NCBI GenBank assembly: GCA_037176705.1
Contig: CM073893.1
Location: 19,282,074-19,346,073 of the forward strand
DNA length: 64,000 bases
DNA from: Molossus alvarezi
Lineage: Eukaryota > Chordata > Mammalia > Chiroptera > Molossidae
Direction: 5' to 3'
The position numbers and the translations under genes were made by a program. The notes beneath the pieces are model-generated. The model ran no database searches, was not told where the DNA came from, and saw only the letters and a program-made list of their open reading frames with translations. Every line of letters starts with the position of its first letter. Position 1 is the first letter of the stretch. This document shows, in pieces, positions 22,803 through 32,836 of the stretch.

Positions 22803-23399
22803 TTGGCCCTCTATATTCAGGTTCTGAATCAGTACATTCAACCAACCACAGATCAAAACTATTCAGAAAAAAGTTACATTGGCCCAGTTGTTGTGACTCA
22901 GTGCATTGAGCGTCGCTTCATGGACTAAGAGGTCCCGGTTCAATTCTCAATCAGGCCACATGCCCAGGTTGTAGGCTTGATCCTTGGCAGGGGGTGTGTG
23001 GGAGGCAACTAATAGGTGTTTCTGTCTCACACTGATGTTTCTCTCTCTCTCTCCGTTCCTCTCTCTAAAAAATCCATAAAACATATATATTTTTAAAGTT
23101 ACATTGTTGCTGATATATACTATATAATTAGGCCTACAACAGTTGCATTAATGCTGAATATGTACAGACTTTGTTTTCTTGTCATTTATTCCTAAACAAT
23201 GCAGTATAACAACTATTTACATAGCACTCACATGACATTAGGTATTATAAGTAATCTAGAGGTGATTTAAAGTACACAGGGGGATGTGTGTAGGTTATAT
23301 GAAAATACTAAGTCATTTTATAGAACAGATTTAAACATCCATGGGTTTTGGTATTTGCAGGGGTCCTGGAATCCATCTCCCATGGATACCGAGGGATAA
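22803..23399. mobile_element. MER2-like Tigger DNA transposon, split by a Ves
   Basis: Left end TTGGCCCTCTATATTCAGGTTC with CAACCAACCACAGATC. The right part has TATAACAACTATTTACATAGC, TAGGTATTATAAGTAATCTAGAGGTGATTTAAAGTACAC, TATGAAAATACTAAGTCATTTTATA and the end CATGGATACCGAGGGATAAC. These are the blocks of the Tigger-derived MER2 group. No transposase is present. A Ves at 22882-23094 divides it. Confidence 0.82.
22882..23094 (+). mobile_element. Ves SINE (short-tail type)
   Basis: Head GCCCAGTTGTTGTGACTCAGTGCATTGAGCGTCG, CCCGGTTCAATTCTC, ATGCCCAGGTTGTAGGC, and a TTTCTCTCTCTCTCC tract. Target duplication AAAGTTACATTG (22870-22881 and 23095-23106) splits the MER2-like element. Confidence 0.93.
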
Positions 23400-23899
23400 C
23401 TTTATTAAGTTCCCACAAATGGCAGCATTTCTAGGGAGACTCAAGGGGATGGGAGATCACTTAGAAACTGCTCTTACCTCTCCTTCTTCCCCTTTCTCCA
23501 TCCTCCACCCACATTAGTAAATCCCATTCTTGCTCCTTGTTTCCCTCTGTACCTGGTCTCATGCCCAAAATTTAATCAACAATTACCAAGGACCAAAGGG
23601 GCACAGAACTTGATGCCTGGTGGGAGAGGAAAGGAACAGAACTCTAGCCTCTTGGTTTTTTTGGCCTCTAACTCCAGTGGTCACTGTCTTCACCTCACCT
23701 CTGCTGTCTGTCCCCACAGGCACAGCCTCAAGTCTATCTTCACCACTGACCACACCATCTGTGCCATCTCCAAATTCCCTATTTCAAACATCCTCCTCAT
23801 TACTGGCCACCACCTCCTCACCTCCTGATCCACTCATTCAAATTTCTCCACCCCAGCTATACTTCAAACTCACAAGACTCTCTACTCTCCAGTACACAT

Positions 23900-23935
<36 letters not shown>

Positions 23936-24406
23936 GTGCGCGCACCATACGAAGAGCCACTCTATCGATTCTCTCCTTCCCCAGCTTAGATCCTACGGTC
24001 CAGCACTGCAGCCCCTGTCCTGCAAACACGCTCGGTCTCTCAGCTCTCTCCCACTATTGGATTCATCTGGAAAACTTCAATCCTAATTAAACCCTGCTTC
24101 ATGCCTGCACGCCAGCAGCTGAAAACAGATGAAGACAATCAGACAATCCCCCTGCTTGTTTTTTGCTTAACATTTATGACAGATCTTAAATGGACACTGC
24201 ATTTCCCTACAAATCCAGTCCCTTCTCTCCGAGGACACTATTAAGTAACTTCTTTTCCCTTCTCAAACCTTCAGGAAACTTCTTTTTTCACTTCTGGCTT
24301 ATGCCTATCTTGATGTCTTGAACGCAGATGCTGCCTTAGATCATGAGGATAGGGTCACACTCGATGAGGCCCTAAGCTGTCTGCATGCGTATCATTCAGG
24401 TCCAAT
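23400..24406. other. Unassigned, with CA/CG simple repeat
   Basis: C-rich plus strand. Contains the alternating repeat at 23902-23943. The plus-strand frame 23620-24090 reads through that repeat and is low-complexity Ser/Pro/Thr, so I do not call it a gene. Confidence 0.45.
23902..23943. repeat. (AC)n followed by alternating CGCGTGCGCGC
   Basis: About 16 AC units run into CGCGTGCGCGC, an uninterrupted alternating purine-pyrimidine tract. Confidence 0.95.
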
Positions 24407-24421
24407 CTGAGATACAATTTT

Positions 24422-24507
24422 TTTTTGTTTTTTTTGTATCCTCACCCAAGGACATTTTTCCATTTTTTGTTCAGGTAGAGTGGGAAGGAGGGAGGGAGGG
24501 AGGGAGG

Positions 24508-24549
<42 letters not shown>

Positions 24550-24720
24550 AACATGAAAGGGACATGTCGAGTGGCTGCCATCCGCACGACCAACCAGGGC
24601 CGGAGGGCCGGAGGGCCGGGGACAAACCGCAACAGAGGTATGTGCCCTTAGCAGGAACTGAACCCAGGTCTCTCGGGACCGCAGGCTGACGCTCCAACCG
24701 CTGAGCCAAACTGGCCAGGG
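24422..24720 (-). mobile_element. Ves SINE (long-tail type) with expanded GA/GGGA tract
   Basis: On the minus strand: head CCCTGGCCAGTTTGGCTCAGCGG, GGGTTCAGTTCCTGC and 3' end TCCTTGGGTGAGGATAC. The internal pyrimidine tract has expanded into (GA)n and (GGGA)n, at about 24484-24547 on the plus strand. A GGAGGGCC unit is duplicated near 24601-24620. Target duplication CTGAGATACAATTTT at 24407-24421 and 24721-24735 is perfect. Confidence 0.95.
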
Positions 24721-24735
24721 CTGAGATACAATTTT

Positions 24736-25225
24736 GACAGGCAAAGTTCAATATAAAGAATTCCTAATTATTTCTTGGGGATTGGGTATGAAAAGGGGTT
24801 AAAATACAAGAGCAGGTAAAGAAGAAACAAATTTGGGGGGTGGGCGGTATTCAGAACTCGTTGAAAAGGGTGTGGCTGCAGCCCACTAGAGGTGCAAGTT
24901 TGCTGGGTTACCTTAGACCATTTACGTCAGAGCTGATTCACAGCCAGCAGAACTACAGCTGGTGAGCAGAAAACCGTGGGTCAAAACTGGACAGTGAGGG
25001 CCCTGGAGGCCCCATATGCATGCCACTGGCAGTCACCTTGAGGAACCAAAGGAAGGGAAAAACACCATAGCCAAGAAGAGAAGCTCCTCCTTCCTGCTCT
25101 AACCCTGCAACACCACCTCCTGACAAAACTAACGCCATTCCACCGGCAAAGGAAGAACATTTACAGGTCCAGCTCCAGTGCCACAAACGAGGCAATAAAG
25201 GATGAATTTGGAGGTCAGAAGCAAA
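24736..25225. other. Unassigned
   Basis: No recognisable repeat or exon. Confidence 0.45.
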
Positions 25226-25591
25226 ATCGGTATTTGTTTGCTAGGCTGCCCTGACAAAATACCAGAGACTGAGTAAACACAAACAATTATTTTCTCACAG
25301 TGCTCGGGGCTGGAAGTCCAAGCTCAAGGAAGATTTGCATTTTCCAGGGGCCTCTCTTCGTGGTGTGCAGATGCCACCTTCTTGATGTGTCATCACGTGA
25401 CTCTTTCTCTGTGCATTTCATGGTGTCTCTCCTCATCTTAAAAGAACACCAGTCATATTGGATCAGGGTTCCATACTTATGACTTCATTAACCATAATTA
25501 CCTCTTTAAAGGTCCAATCTCCAAATATAGTCATATTAGGAGTTAGGGGTTCAACACATAATTTGGGGAAAACACAATTTAGTCCGTAACA
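25226..25591 (-). mobile_element. MaLR (MLT1/MST-type) LTR
   Basis: The minus-strand LTR is seen reversed: TTTGCTAGGCTGCCCTGACAAAATACCAGAGACTG, TTTTCTCACAGTGCTCGGGGCTGGAAGTCCAAG, GAACACCAGTCATATTGGATCAGGG and CCAATCTCCAAATATAGTCATATTAGGAGTTAGGGG. Continues directly into internal MaLR sequence. Confidence 0.8.
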
Positions 25592-26110
25592 CTTCACCCT
25601 CTGAACCTCCCAAATTTATGTTCTTTGCACATGCAAAACACATTGTTTCTATCCAAAAAAGTGCTAAAGTCTTAACCCATTTCAACATCAATTGTAAATC
25701 CAAGGTGTCATCTATATATCATCTAAATTAGGTATAGGCAAGACTTGAGGTATGACTTATTCTGAGGCAAAATTCCTCTGCAGCTATGAACCTCTGAAAC
25801 CAGACGAGTTATGTGCTTCCAAAACACAGTGGTGTGATAGGCACAGATGTACATTCCCATTCTAAAAGGGAAAAGTCAGGAGGAAGAGAGGTAGAATTGA
25901 TAAGTGACACAATGTGCCTCACCAGCCCTGGATCTCCTACACAGACTTTGACTTCAGAGAAAAGTAAGCTTCTATCCTATTCTTTTGGGTACTGTAAAAC
26001 CTAATCCAAACTAAACCCAAGCAAATATACAATTCAGCAGAACATCTTTTTGGCTCTGCCTCTGATGCCTTCTCACCACAGCACTGTAACTCTAGTCTGA
26101 GATACCACTA
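25592..26110 (-). mobile_element. MaLR internal sequence (THE1/MST-int-like)
   Basis: Contiguous with the LTR. AAGGTGTCATCTATATATCATCTAAATTAGGTATAGGCAAGACTTGAGG, GAGGCAAAATTCCTCTGCAGCTATGAACC and CCAGACGAGTTATGTGCTTCCAAAACACAGTGG are the blocks of MaLR internal regions on this strand. MaLRs are non-autonomous, and no protein frame is preserved. The other LTR is not present. Confidence 0.7.
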
Positions 26111-26123
26111 CCTCTCAGTTGAT

Positions 26124-26530
26124 GTGATGGTTAATTTTATGTGTCTATTGAACTGTGTCAAAGGATACCCAGTTATTTAATCGAACATTATTTCTGAGTG
26201 TGTCTGTGACAGTGTTTCTGGAAGTGATTAGCCTTTGAATTGGTGGACTGAGTAGAGCAGATGGCTCTCAGTGTGTGTGAACATCATCCAATATGATGAG
26301 GGCCTGAGCTATAATATTAATCTTCTCTTCCCTCAGAGCTCCTGGTTCTCAAGCCTTTCAGACTCAAACTGGGATCTATATTTCCCAGCAGTTCCATTGA
26401 CCCTCCATCTCTCAGGCCTTTGAATTACAGCATCAGATACATATATAGAGAGATATATAGATTTTTAAAAATATATATCCATTTTATTGGTCTGTTTCCC
26501 TGGAAAACCCCGACCAATTGAGTTGGTTTT
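26124..26530 (+). mobile_element. MLT2-type ERVL LTR
   Basis: Begins TGTGATGGTTAATTTTATGTGTC, continues GTGTTTCTGGAAGTGATTAGCCTTTGAATTGG and CATCATCCAATATGATGAGGGCCTGAGC, and ends near TCCATTTTATTGGTCTGTTTCCCTGGAAAACCCCGACCAAT, the MLT2 terminus. A (TA)n-like stretch at 26433-26478 replaces the family's ATATAT block. Confidence 0.85.
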
Positions 26531-26539
26531 CGTAACTGC

Positions 26540-27000
26540 CTTTGGACTAGTCTCCATGATGCCACTCTTACTCCCCACAATTATTCTCTACCCAGCATCC
26601 AGAGTGATCTTTTTACATAAATCTAATCATATCACTTCACAGCATAAACCCTCCAAATACTATGGAATTACATTATGGTTAGAATGAAATCCAAAGTCTG
26701 TCAAGCTCCTACATAATTCAACCTGTGCCGGCCTCTCCAAATCTGTCTTCTTCGACCCCCCTCTTCTTGCCCTATTATCCAGCCACACTTGATTATTCTG
26801 GCCCTTACACGCTTCAAGCTCATTCCCATCACAGGGTCTTGCTGCCCATAATTTTTCCCCAGATGTTTGCATGACTGCCTGTTTCTCATCACTCAGGGGT
26901 CACAGTTTCTGGAACATCCTTGCCCTCTCCTGTGTCCAAGCCTTATATGGAGACATTCCTACTTCCTAGAGTGCCTTCTCGTCCCATGTCAGCCCCACAG
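26540..27000 (+). repeat. L2 LINE, 3' part
   Basis: AGCATCCAGAGTGATCTTTTTACATAAATCTAATCATATCACTTC, CATAAACCCTCCAAATACTATGG, GTCTGTCAAGCTCCTACATAATTC and TGGAACATCCTTGCCCTCTCC are in L2 order. Confidence 0.82.
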
Positions 27001-27205
27001 CCTTGATGCCAGCATCAGCCAGCATTACCTCACCCACTAGCACTGGCTGAACCTGGTTGTCATCGTACAGTAAGGAAATTCATTCATTCACTCAAAGGGA
27101 CTTTACAGGTCGCTCCTATATTCAGGGCCCTGAGCTAGATGACCTGGTCATTGACCTTAGGGGGAAGACAACAAAGGGAAAAAAGAAGGGAACTAAAACT
27201 ACTGT

Positions 27206-27400
27206 GGCCTATTAAGTTCTTGGCATTTTGCTGGTTACTTAACAAGGACCATCTCACTTAACCCTCTCAATAACCCTATGAAATAGATGTTTTGCTTCCA
27301 TTTTACAAATGAGGAAACTGAGACAGAGAGTTTCAGCAACTTGCCAAAGTCACACACCTAGAAAGTAGTAGGGGTTGGTTTCAAACCCAGATGTGTCTGC
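27206..27400 (-). repeat. MIR SINE
   Basis: TCTCAATAACCCTATGAAATAGATG, CCATTTTACAAATGAGGAAACTGAGACAGAGAG and AACTTGCCAAAGTCACACACCTAGAAAGTAGTAGGGG are the reversed MIR core and flanks. Confidence 0.85.
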
Positions 27401-27435
27401 TTCCAACACCAATAGAGCTAGGAGTGTTTACAAAG

Positions 27436-27505
27436 TGGCTGGAAAGATAACACGTATAAAGCATTTAGCACAGTTGCTTGACACACAATAAGAATTTAAT
27501 AAATA
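27436..27505 (+). repeat. MIR SINE 3' fragment
   Basis: GTATAAAGCATTTAGCACAGTTGCTTGACACACAATAAGAATTTAATAAATACC matches the MIR 3' end. Confidence 0.6.
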
Positions 27506-27519
27506 CCTCCTGTAGCATG

Positions 27520-28030
27520 AACAACTACCCAGCACATTTAGAACAAAACCCAAAGTCTTTACCACAATGTCCTCATTCCCTCCTACACTACTTTTATCTC
27601 TTCAACTTCGCCATGCCCAATCCTGTCTCAAGGCCTTTGCACTTGCTTGTACTTCTAGCTGAAACACTCTTCCCTCATGTATGCTGATGGCTTACCCCAC
27701 CCTCACCCCCACTCCCCACACACACACATACTCATTCAAGTCTTCACTCTCATATCACCTTAGAAAGACTTCCCAGAGCACTCGGCATTCCTACACATGC
27801 TGCCAACCCTTCACTCAGCTTTAGTTTTTAATATCACATTTTAATCTAGATTATAGATTTTCTGATTTATTTATTCATGTATTTATCTGTATATTGGTTT
27901 ATATTCTACTAGAAAGTAAGCTCCTTAAGGACAAAATCTTTCTCTGTGTCATCACTGTTTCCTTAGAAACTAGAACATAGCTTGGCACATATTAGGTGCT
28001 CAATAAACACTTTTTCAATAAATATATAAA
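27520..28030 (+). repeat. L2 LINE, 3' part
   Basis: AAAACCCAAAGTCTTTACCACAATGTCC, TCAAGGCCTTTGCACTTGC, TAGAAAGTAAGCTCCTTAAGGACAAAATC and the 3' end CTTGGCACATATTAGGTGCTCAATAAACAC are all diagnostic. Confidence 0.85.
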
Positions 28031-28290
28031 ACGAGTGTATTAAAATACACCACTTTATAATTTTGAGGTTAAGTATCATGTCCTATTGCAAGAAAATTTA
28101 TTGTCTATTGTTAAAATCAGCCAATGAAGGAGATTTATTTTGTCTGGAGCAGCCATGGGGCAGTACTGCCCAAAACTTTGAGGAATGGGTACAGTTAGAG
28201 AAAAGACTGACTGTGATGCCTCAACACTAACTGGAAAGATCAAACCAGAAACTAGGTGAGGAGAAGACACTGGACAGCCCATAGGGCTTA

Positions 28291-28440
28291 GAGCTAGAAG
28301 GTACCTACAGCTCATCTGGTATTCAGATGTCATTTTTCAGCTGAGGAAAAAGAAACTTAGATTGACTCAGTGACCCACCCAAGGGCGCAGAACTGAGACC
28401 TGAGCCTAAGCCTCTATATTTTCACTCATGTTATTCTTTT
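28291..28440 (-). repeat. MIR SINE fragment
   Basis: CATTTTTCAGCTGAGGAAAAAGAAACTTAGATTGACTCAGTGACCCACCCAAGG corresponds to the reversed MIR core. Confidence 0.65.
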
Positions 28441-28914
28441 ATTTGCAAAGTACCTTTTAGATGATCAAACTCAGTTTTATACAGCTGGTTCTAACTGGAC
28501 TAAAAATTAACTCCATGCCCATTGCCAGAAATTGGTTCAGAAATGTAGGCCCTATGAATATAAATGCTAAAATCCTCAACAAACTATTAGCAAATCAGAT
28601 CCAGCAATACATTAAAAAGATCATACACCATGACCAAGTGGGATGGATTCAGGGGATGCAAGGCTAGTACAATATTTGCAAATCAATAAATGTGATACAT
28701 CACATAAACAAAATGAAGGATAAAAATCACATGATCATATCAATAGATGAAGAAAAAGCATTAGACAGAATCCAGCACAATTTTTGTTAAAAGCGGGAAT
28801 AGATAGATCATACCTCAACATAATAAAGACCACATATGACAAATCTATAGCCAAAATTATACTCAGTGGTCAAAAACTAAAAGCATTTCCCTTAAGAGCA
28901 AGAATAAGACAGGG

Positions 28915-29174
28915 GCCCTGGCCAGTTTGGCTCAGCGGTTAGAGCGTTGGCCTGCGGTCCGGAGAGACCCGGGTTCGGTTCCCGCTAAGGGCACGTACTT
29001 CGGCTGCAGTTTGTCCCCGGCCCTGGTTGGTCGTGCGGGTGGCAGCTACTCGATGTGTCCCTTCACATCGATGTTTCTCTCTCTCTCTCTCCCTTCTTCT
29101 CTCTCCCTCCCACTCTATCTGCACAAAAAATGGAAAAATATCCTCGGGTGAGGATAAAAAAAAAAAAAAAAAAA
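28915..29174 (+). mobile_element. Ves SINE (long-tail type), young
   Basis: Head GCCCTGGCCAGTTTGGCTCAGCGGTTAGAGCG, GGGTTCGGTTCCCGC, CTGCAGTTTGTCCCCGGCCCTGG, and 3' end TATCCTCGGGTGAGGATAAA with a tail of over 20 A. Target duplication AATAAGACAGGG at 28903-28914 and 29175-29186 is perfect. Closest to consensus in the window. Confidence 0.97.
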
Positions 29175-29496
29175 AATAAGACAGGGATGTCCACTTTCAC
29201 CACTCTTATTCAACATAGTACTGGAAGAATTAGCCACAGTTGATCAGACAAGAAGAAAAAATTAAAGGCATCCAAATTGGAGAGGAGGAAGTAAAATTGT
29301 CATTATTTATGGATGACAGGACATGTACTTAAAAAAACCTAAAGACTCCACCAAAAAACTACTAGAATTAATAAATGAATTCAGCAAAGTAGCAGGATAC
29401 AAAATCAACATCCAGAAATTGATGGCATTTTTATACACCAATAATGAACTATCAGAAAGAGAAAATAAAAAGAAATCCCATTTACCATCACAATAA

Positions 29497-29508
29497 ATAC
29501 ATACATAC

Positions 29509-29576
<68 letters not shown>

Positions 29577-29581
29577 GTATA
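29497..29581. repeat. (TATATG)n hexanucleotide microsatellite
   Basis: About eleven perfect TATATG/ATGTAT units, preceded by a few ATAC units, inside L1 ORF2 at the site where intact copies have a short A/T-rich segment before CCTAGGAATAAACTTAAC. Read as protein it gives an alternating Met-Tyr run on one strand and Ile-Tyr on the other, a coding artefact. Confidence 0.97.
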
Positions 29582-30931
29582 CCTTGGAATAAACTTAACT
29601 AAGGAGGTAAAAAAACCTGTACTCAGAAAACTACAGAACATTGAAAAAAGAAATAGAGGAAAATACAAACAAGTGGCAGCATATCCTGTGTTCATGAATT
29701 GGAAGAATTAGCATCATTTAAATGTCCATACTACCCAAAGCAATCTATAGATTCAATGCAATTCCTATTAAAATACCAACAACATGTTACACAGATCTAG
29801 AACAAATATTTCAAAAATTTATATGGAACCAAAAATGATCCCAAATACCTCTAGTAATCTTGAGAAAGAAGAACAAAGTTGGAGGGATCACAATATCAGA
29901 TGTCAAACTATACTATAAAACCATTGTAATTAAAACAGCCTGGTACTGGCACAATAAAAGGCATATAGATCAATGGACCAGAACAGAGAACCCAGCTATC
30001 CACCCACATCATTATGGTAAATTAATATTCGACAACAGAGGCAAGAGCATACAATAGAGTAAAAACAGCCTCTTCAATAAATGGTGTTGGCAAAATTGGA
30101 CAGATACATACAAAAAAATTAAACTAGACCACCAACTTACACCATACACAAGAATAAACTCAAAAGGGATGAAAGATTTAAATGTAAGTCACAAAACAAT
30201 AAAAATCCTAGAAGAAAACATAGGCAACAAAATCTCAGACATCTCATGTGCCAGAAGTTTCACCGATACATCTCCTAGGGCAAGAGAAACAAAGAAATAA
30301 TAAACAAACGGGACTACATCAAACTAAAAAGCTTCGCACAGCAAAAGAAACCATCATCAAAATGAAAATGAAATCTACTGTATGGGAGAACATATTTGCC
30401 AATGACACATCTGATAAGGGGCTAATTTCTAAAATATATAAATGACTCATAAAATTCAACAAAAGGAAGATGAATAATCCAATTAAAAAATGGGTACTAC
30501 AGGACCTGAATAGGAATTTTCCAAAAGGGGACATACAGATGGCCATGAGACATATGAAAAAATGCTCAATATCAGAGAGATGAAACTACAATGAGATTAT
30601 CACCTCACACCTGCCACAAAAGCTACCATCAATAAATCAACAAACAGCAAGTGCTGGCAAGAATGTGGAGAAAAGGGAACCCTAGTACATTGCTGGTGGG
30701 AATGCAGACTGGTGCAGCCACTATGGAAAACAATATGGTGTTACCTCAAAAAGTTAAAAATTGAACTGCCATTTGACCCAGTGATCCCACTTCTAGGAAT
30801 ATATCCTAAGAAGCCTGAAACACCAATCAGAAAAAATATATGCACCCTTGTGTTCATAGCAGCATTATTTACAATAGCTAAGATATAGAAACAGTCCAAG
30901 TGCCCATCAGTAGATGAGTGCATAAAAAAGT

Positions 30932-31036
30932 GCCCTGGCCAGTTTGGCTCAGCGGTTGAGCATTGACCTGTGGACCAGAGAGTCCCAGGTTCAGTTCCCG
31001 CTAGGGGCACGTACCACAAAAAAAAAAAAAAAAAAA
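30932..31036 (+). mobile_element. Head-only Ves SINE fragment with A tail
   Basis: The first 80 or so bases of a long-type Ves are present (GCCCTGGCCAGTTTGGCTCAGCGGTTGAGC through GGGGCACGTACC) and run directly into about 20 A. The CT tract and normal 3' end are missing. It interrupts the L1 at GGATAAAAAAG/CTGTGG. The duplication is masked by the A-rich target. Confidence 0.9.
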
Positions 31037-31480
31037 GCTGTGGTACATTTACACAATGGAATACTATGCAGCTGTAAAAAAGAAGAATCTTTTACCCTTT
31101 GGAACAGCATGAATGACCTGCAGAATATTATGCTGAGTGAAATAAACCAATCAGAGAAAAATAAATATCAAGTGATCTCATTTATAAGTGGAATCTAATG
31201 AACATAATATAATGACAAACAAAATAGGTCCAGAGGCATGGAGGTATGGAACAGACGGACATATCTTGGAGGGGTGGGTGCAGGGAATGGGGGAGATAGG
31301 AAGAGATTAACCAAGGAACTTACATACACATATGCATAACCAATGAACACAGACAATAGTGTGGTGAAGGCCTGGGGTGGGGCAATGGCTGGGAGGAGGG
31401 GGTAGAGGGAGGAAAATTAGGGGACATCCGTAATATTGTCAACAATAAAAAGAAATTAAAATATATCTTTTAAAAAGAAA

Positions 31481-31829
31481 CTTAGGCCCAAGCTAATCAG
31501 CATGAGGCATTCAATCAGTCACAGATATTTGTTTACAATTTATCACAAGATATGGGCTTGTGATAAAACTTGAGGTCAGTGAGGTGTGAAAGGAAGTTTG
31601 TTAAGAGATACTTGGAAGGTTTCCTCACTTTTCACAAAGGACCTCAGAAAAAGATATTGGACATTGTCTGATGTAGCTGTGAGGTCCACAGTTCCTGTAG
31701 CCTTCACAACACCAGCCTGAGTATCTGACATATGGAGGAGGGTAAGAGAATCTCAGAGAAATGAAACGAGAGCCCTGATTGACTCATGCCTGGTCCCACC
31801 AATCTGTGGTCTTTTTCAGTGACATGAGT
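31481..31829. other. Unassigned
   Basis: Nothing recognised between the L1 tail and a MIR. Confidence 0.4.
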
Positions 31830-32035
31830 TACTGAATCTCTCTCTATATTTTTCAAGCCACTTTATATTGGGTGTTCCGCCACTTGAAGCTGATAGAGAG
31901 GCTCAGTTGCCTCATCACCAAAATGGGTATAATAATAACTACGTTATGAAATTGTTATAAGCATTAAATTAAATAGCATATGTAAAATGTTTAGTATAAT
32001 GCCTGTCACATCATAAACTAAAACCAAATGTTATC
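31830..32035 (+). repeat. MIR SINE
   Basis: GGCTCAGTTGCCTCATCACCAAAATGGGTATAATAATAACTACG and AAATAGCATATGTAAAATGTTTAGTATAATGCCTG match the MIR core and 3' part. Confidence 0.7.
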
Positions 32036-32436
32036 ACTTTCATTGCCAGGAATTTCAGCAAAATGATCAAATCAACTGTGGAGTTAAATAAGCTTGACAA
32101 CCCAGCAATGGAATGTCTACTTTTCCCAATATAAAATTATATGGAGGCAACAGTGGGGCAATGTCCAATAATTGCAGATTAAAATGTAAATTGTTACTTT
32201 CTTTTTTTATTTTTTAAATTTATCTGTTTTTAAAACTTATCTTTATTGTTGAATGCATTATAGACATTCCTCATTTTCCCCCCATTGACCCCCTCCTCCC
32301 CACTCCTGCCTTTCCCCACACTGTTGTCTGTGTCCATTGGTTATGCATGTATGCATTTAAGTTCTCTATTTCTTTCCACCCTCCAGCCCCCCTTCCCTTT
32401 GAGGTTTGTCAGTCTAGCAACCAATTTGTACTTCTT

Positions 32437-32681
32437 TTTTTTTTTTCATCCTCACCCGAGGACATCTTTCCAATTTTTGTTCAGATAGAGTGGGAGGAGA
32501 GAGAAGAAGAGAGAGAGAGAAACATCAACGTGAAAGGGACACATAAATAGCTGCCTCCTGCACGACCCAATCAGGGCCGGGGACAAACTACAACTGAGGT
32601 ACGTGCCCGTAGTGGGAACCGAACCCTGGTCTCTCTGGACCACAGGTAGACATTCTAACCGCTGAGCCAAACTAGCCAGGG
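32437..32681 (-). mobile_element. Ves SINE (long-tail type) in HAL1 3' UTR
   Basis: On the minus strand: head GCCCTGGCTAGTTTGGCTCAGCGG, and 3' end GTCCTCGGGTGAGGATGAAAA. Target duplication CCAATTTGTACTTCTT at 32421-32436 and 32682-32697. Confidence 0.95.
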
Positions 32682-32836
32682 CCAATTTGTACTTCTTAAT
32701 CCCTTCACCTTTTTCACCTATTCCCCTAACCCCCCTCCCATCTGGCAACCAAAAAAAATGTTCTCTGTATTTATTAGAATGTTTCTGTTCTGCTTGTTCA
32801 TTTTGTTTGTAGATTCTATTGTTGATAGCTATGTAT

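Larger units (their letters stand above)
28552..31198 (+). pseudogene. L1 ORF2 pseudogene (RT and C-terminal part)
   Basis: ORF2 encodes the endonuclease-reverse transcriptase that L1 uses to copy itself and the Ves SINEs. Only the RT palm and the C-terminal region are here, and the frame is broken many times. The catalytic motif reads FMDD near 29303-29320 instead of FADD. The RT block [11 protein letters not shown] is recognisable near 29190-29230, just after the Ves, which landed inside the preceding RQGCP motif. The reading ends at TAA 31196-31198. Open pieces include 29860-30057 (GTMV-like [12 protein letters not shown] region) and 30248-30445. Non-functional. Confidence 0.88.
28540..31480 (+). 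mobile_element. L1 LINE, 5'-truncated (ORF2 RT to poly-A)
   Basis: Begins within the RT domain of ORF2 (AATATAAATGCTAAAATCCTCAACAAA) and runs to a 3' UTR with ACACAGACAATAGTGTGG and an A-rich tail near 31443-31475. Two Ves (28915-29174 and 30932-31036) and a hexanucleotide microsatellite (29497-29581) interrupt it. The endonuclease and 5' part are missing, consistent with incomplete reverse transcription on insertion. The flanking duplication was not resolved. Confidence 0.93.

Noticed and set aside
23620..24090. 156-aa Ser/Thr/Pro-rich frame
   Set aside because: It reads through an (AC)n repeat as a His-Thr run, with low complexity and no domain.
29405..29711. Met-Tyr and Ile-Tyr repeat proteins
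   Set aside because: They are translations of the (TATATG)n array.
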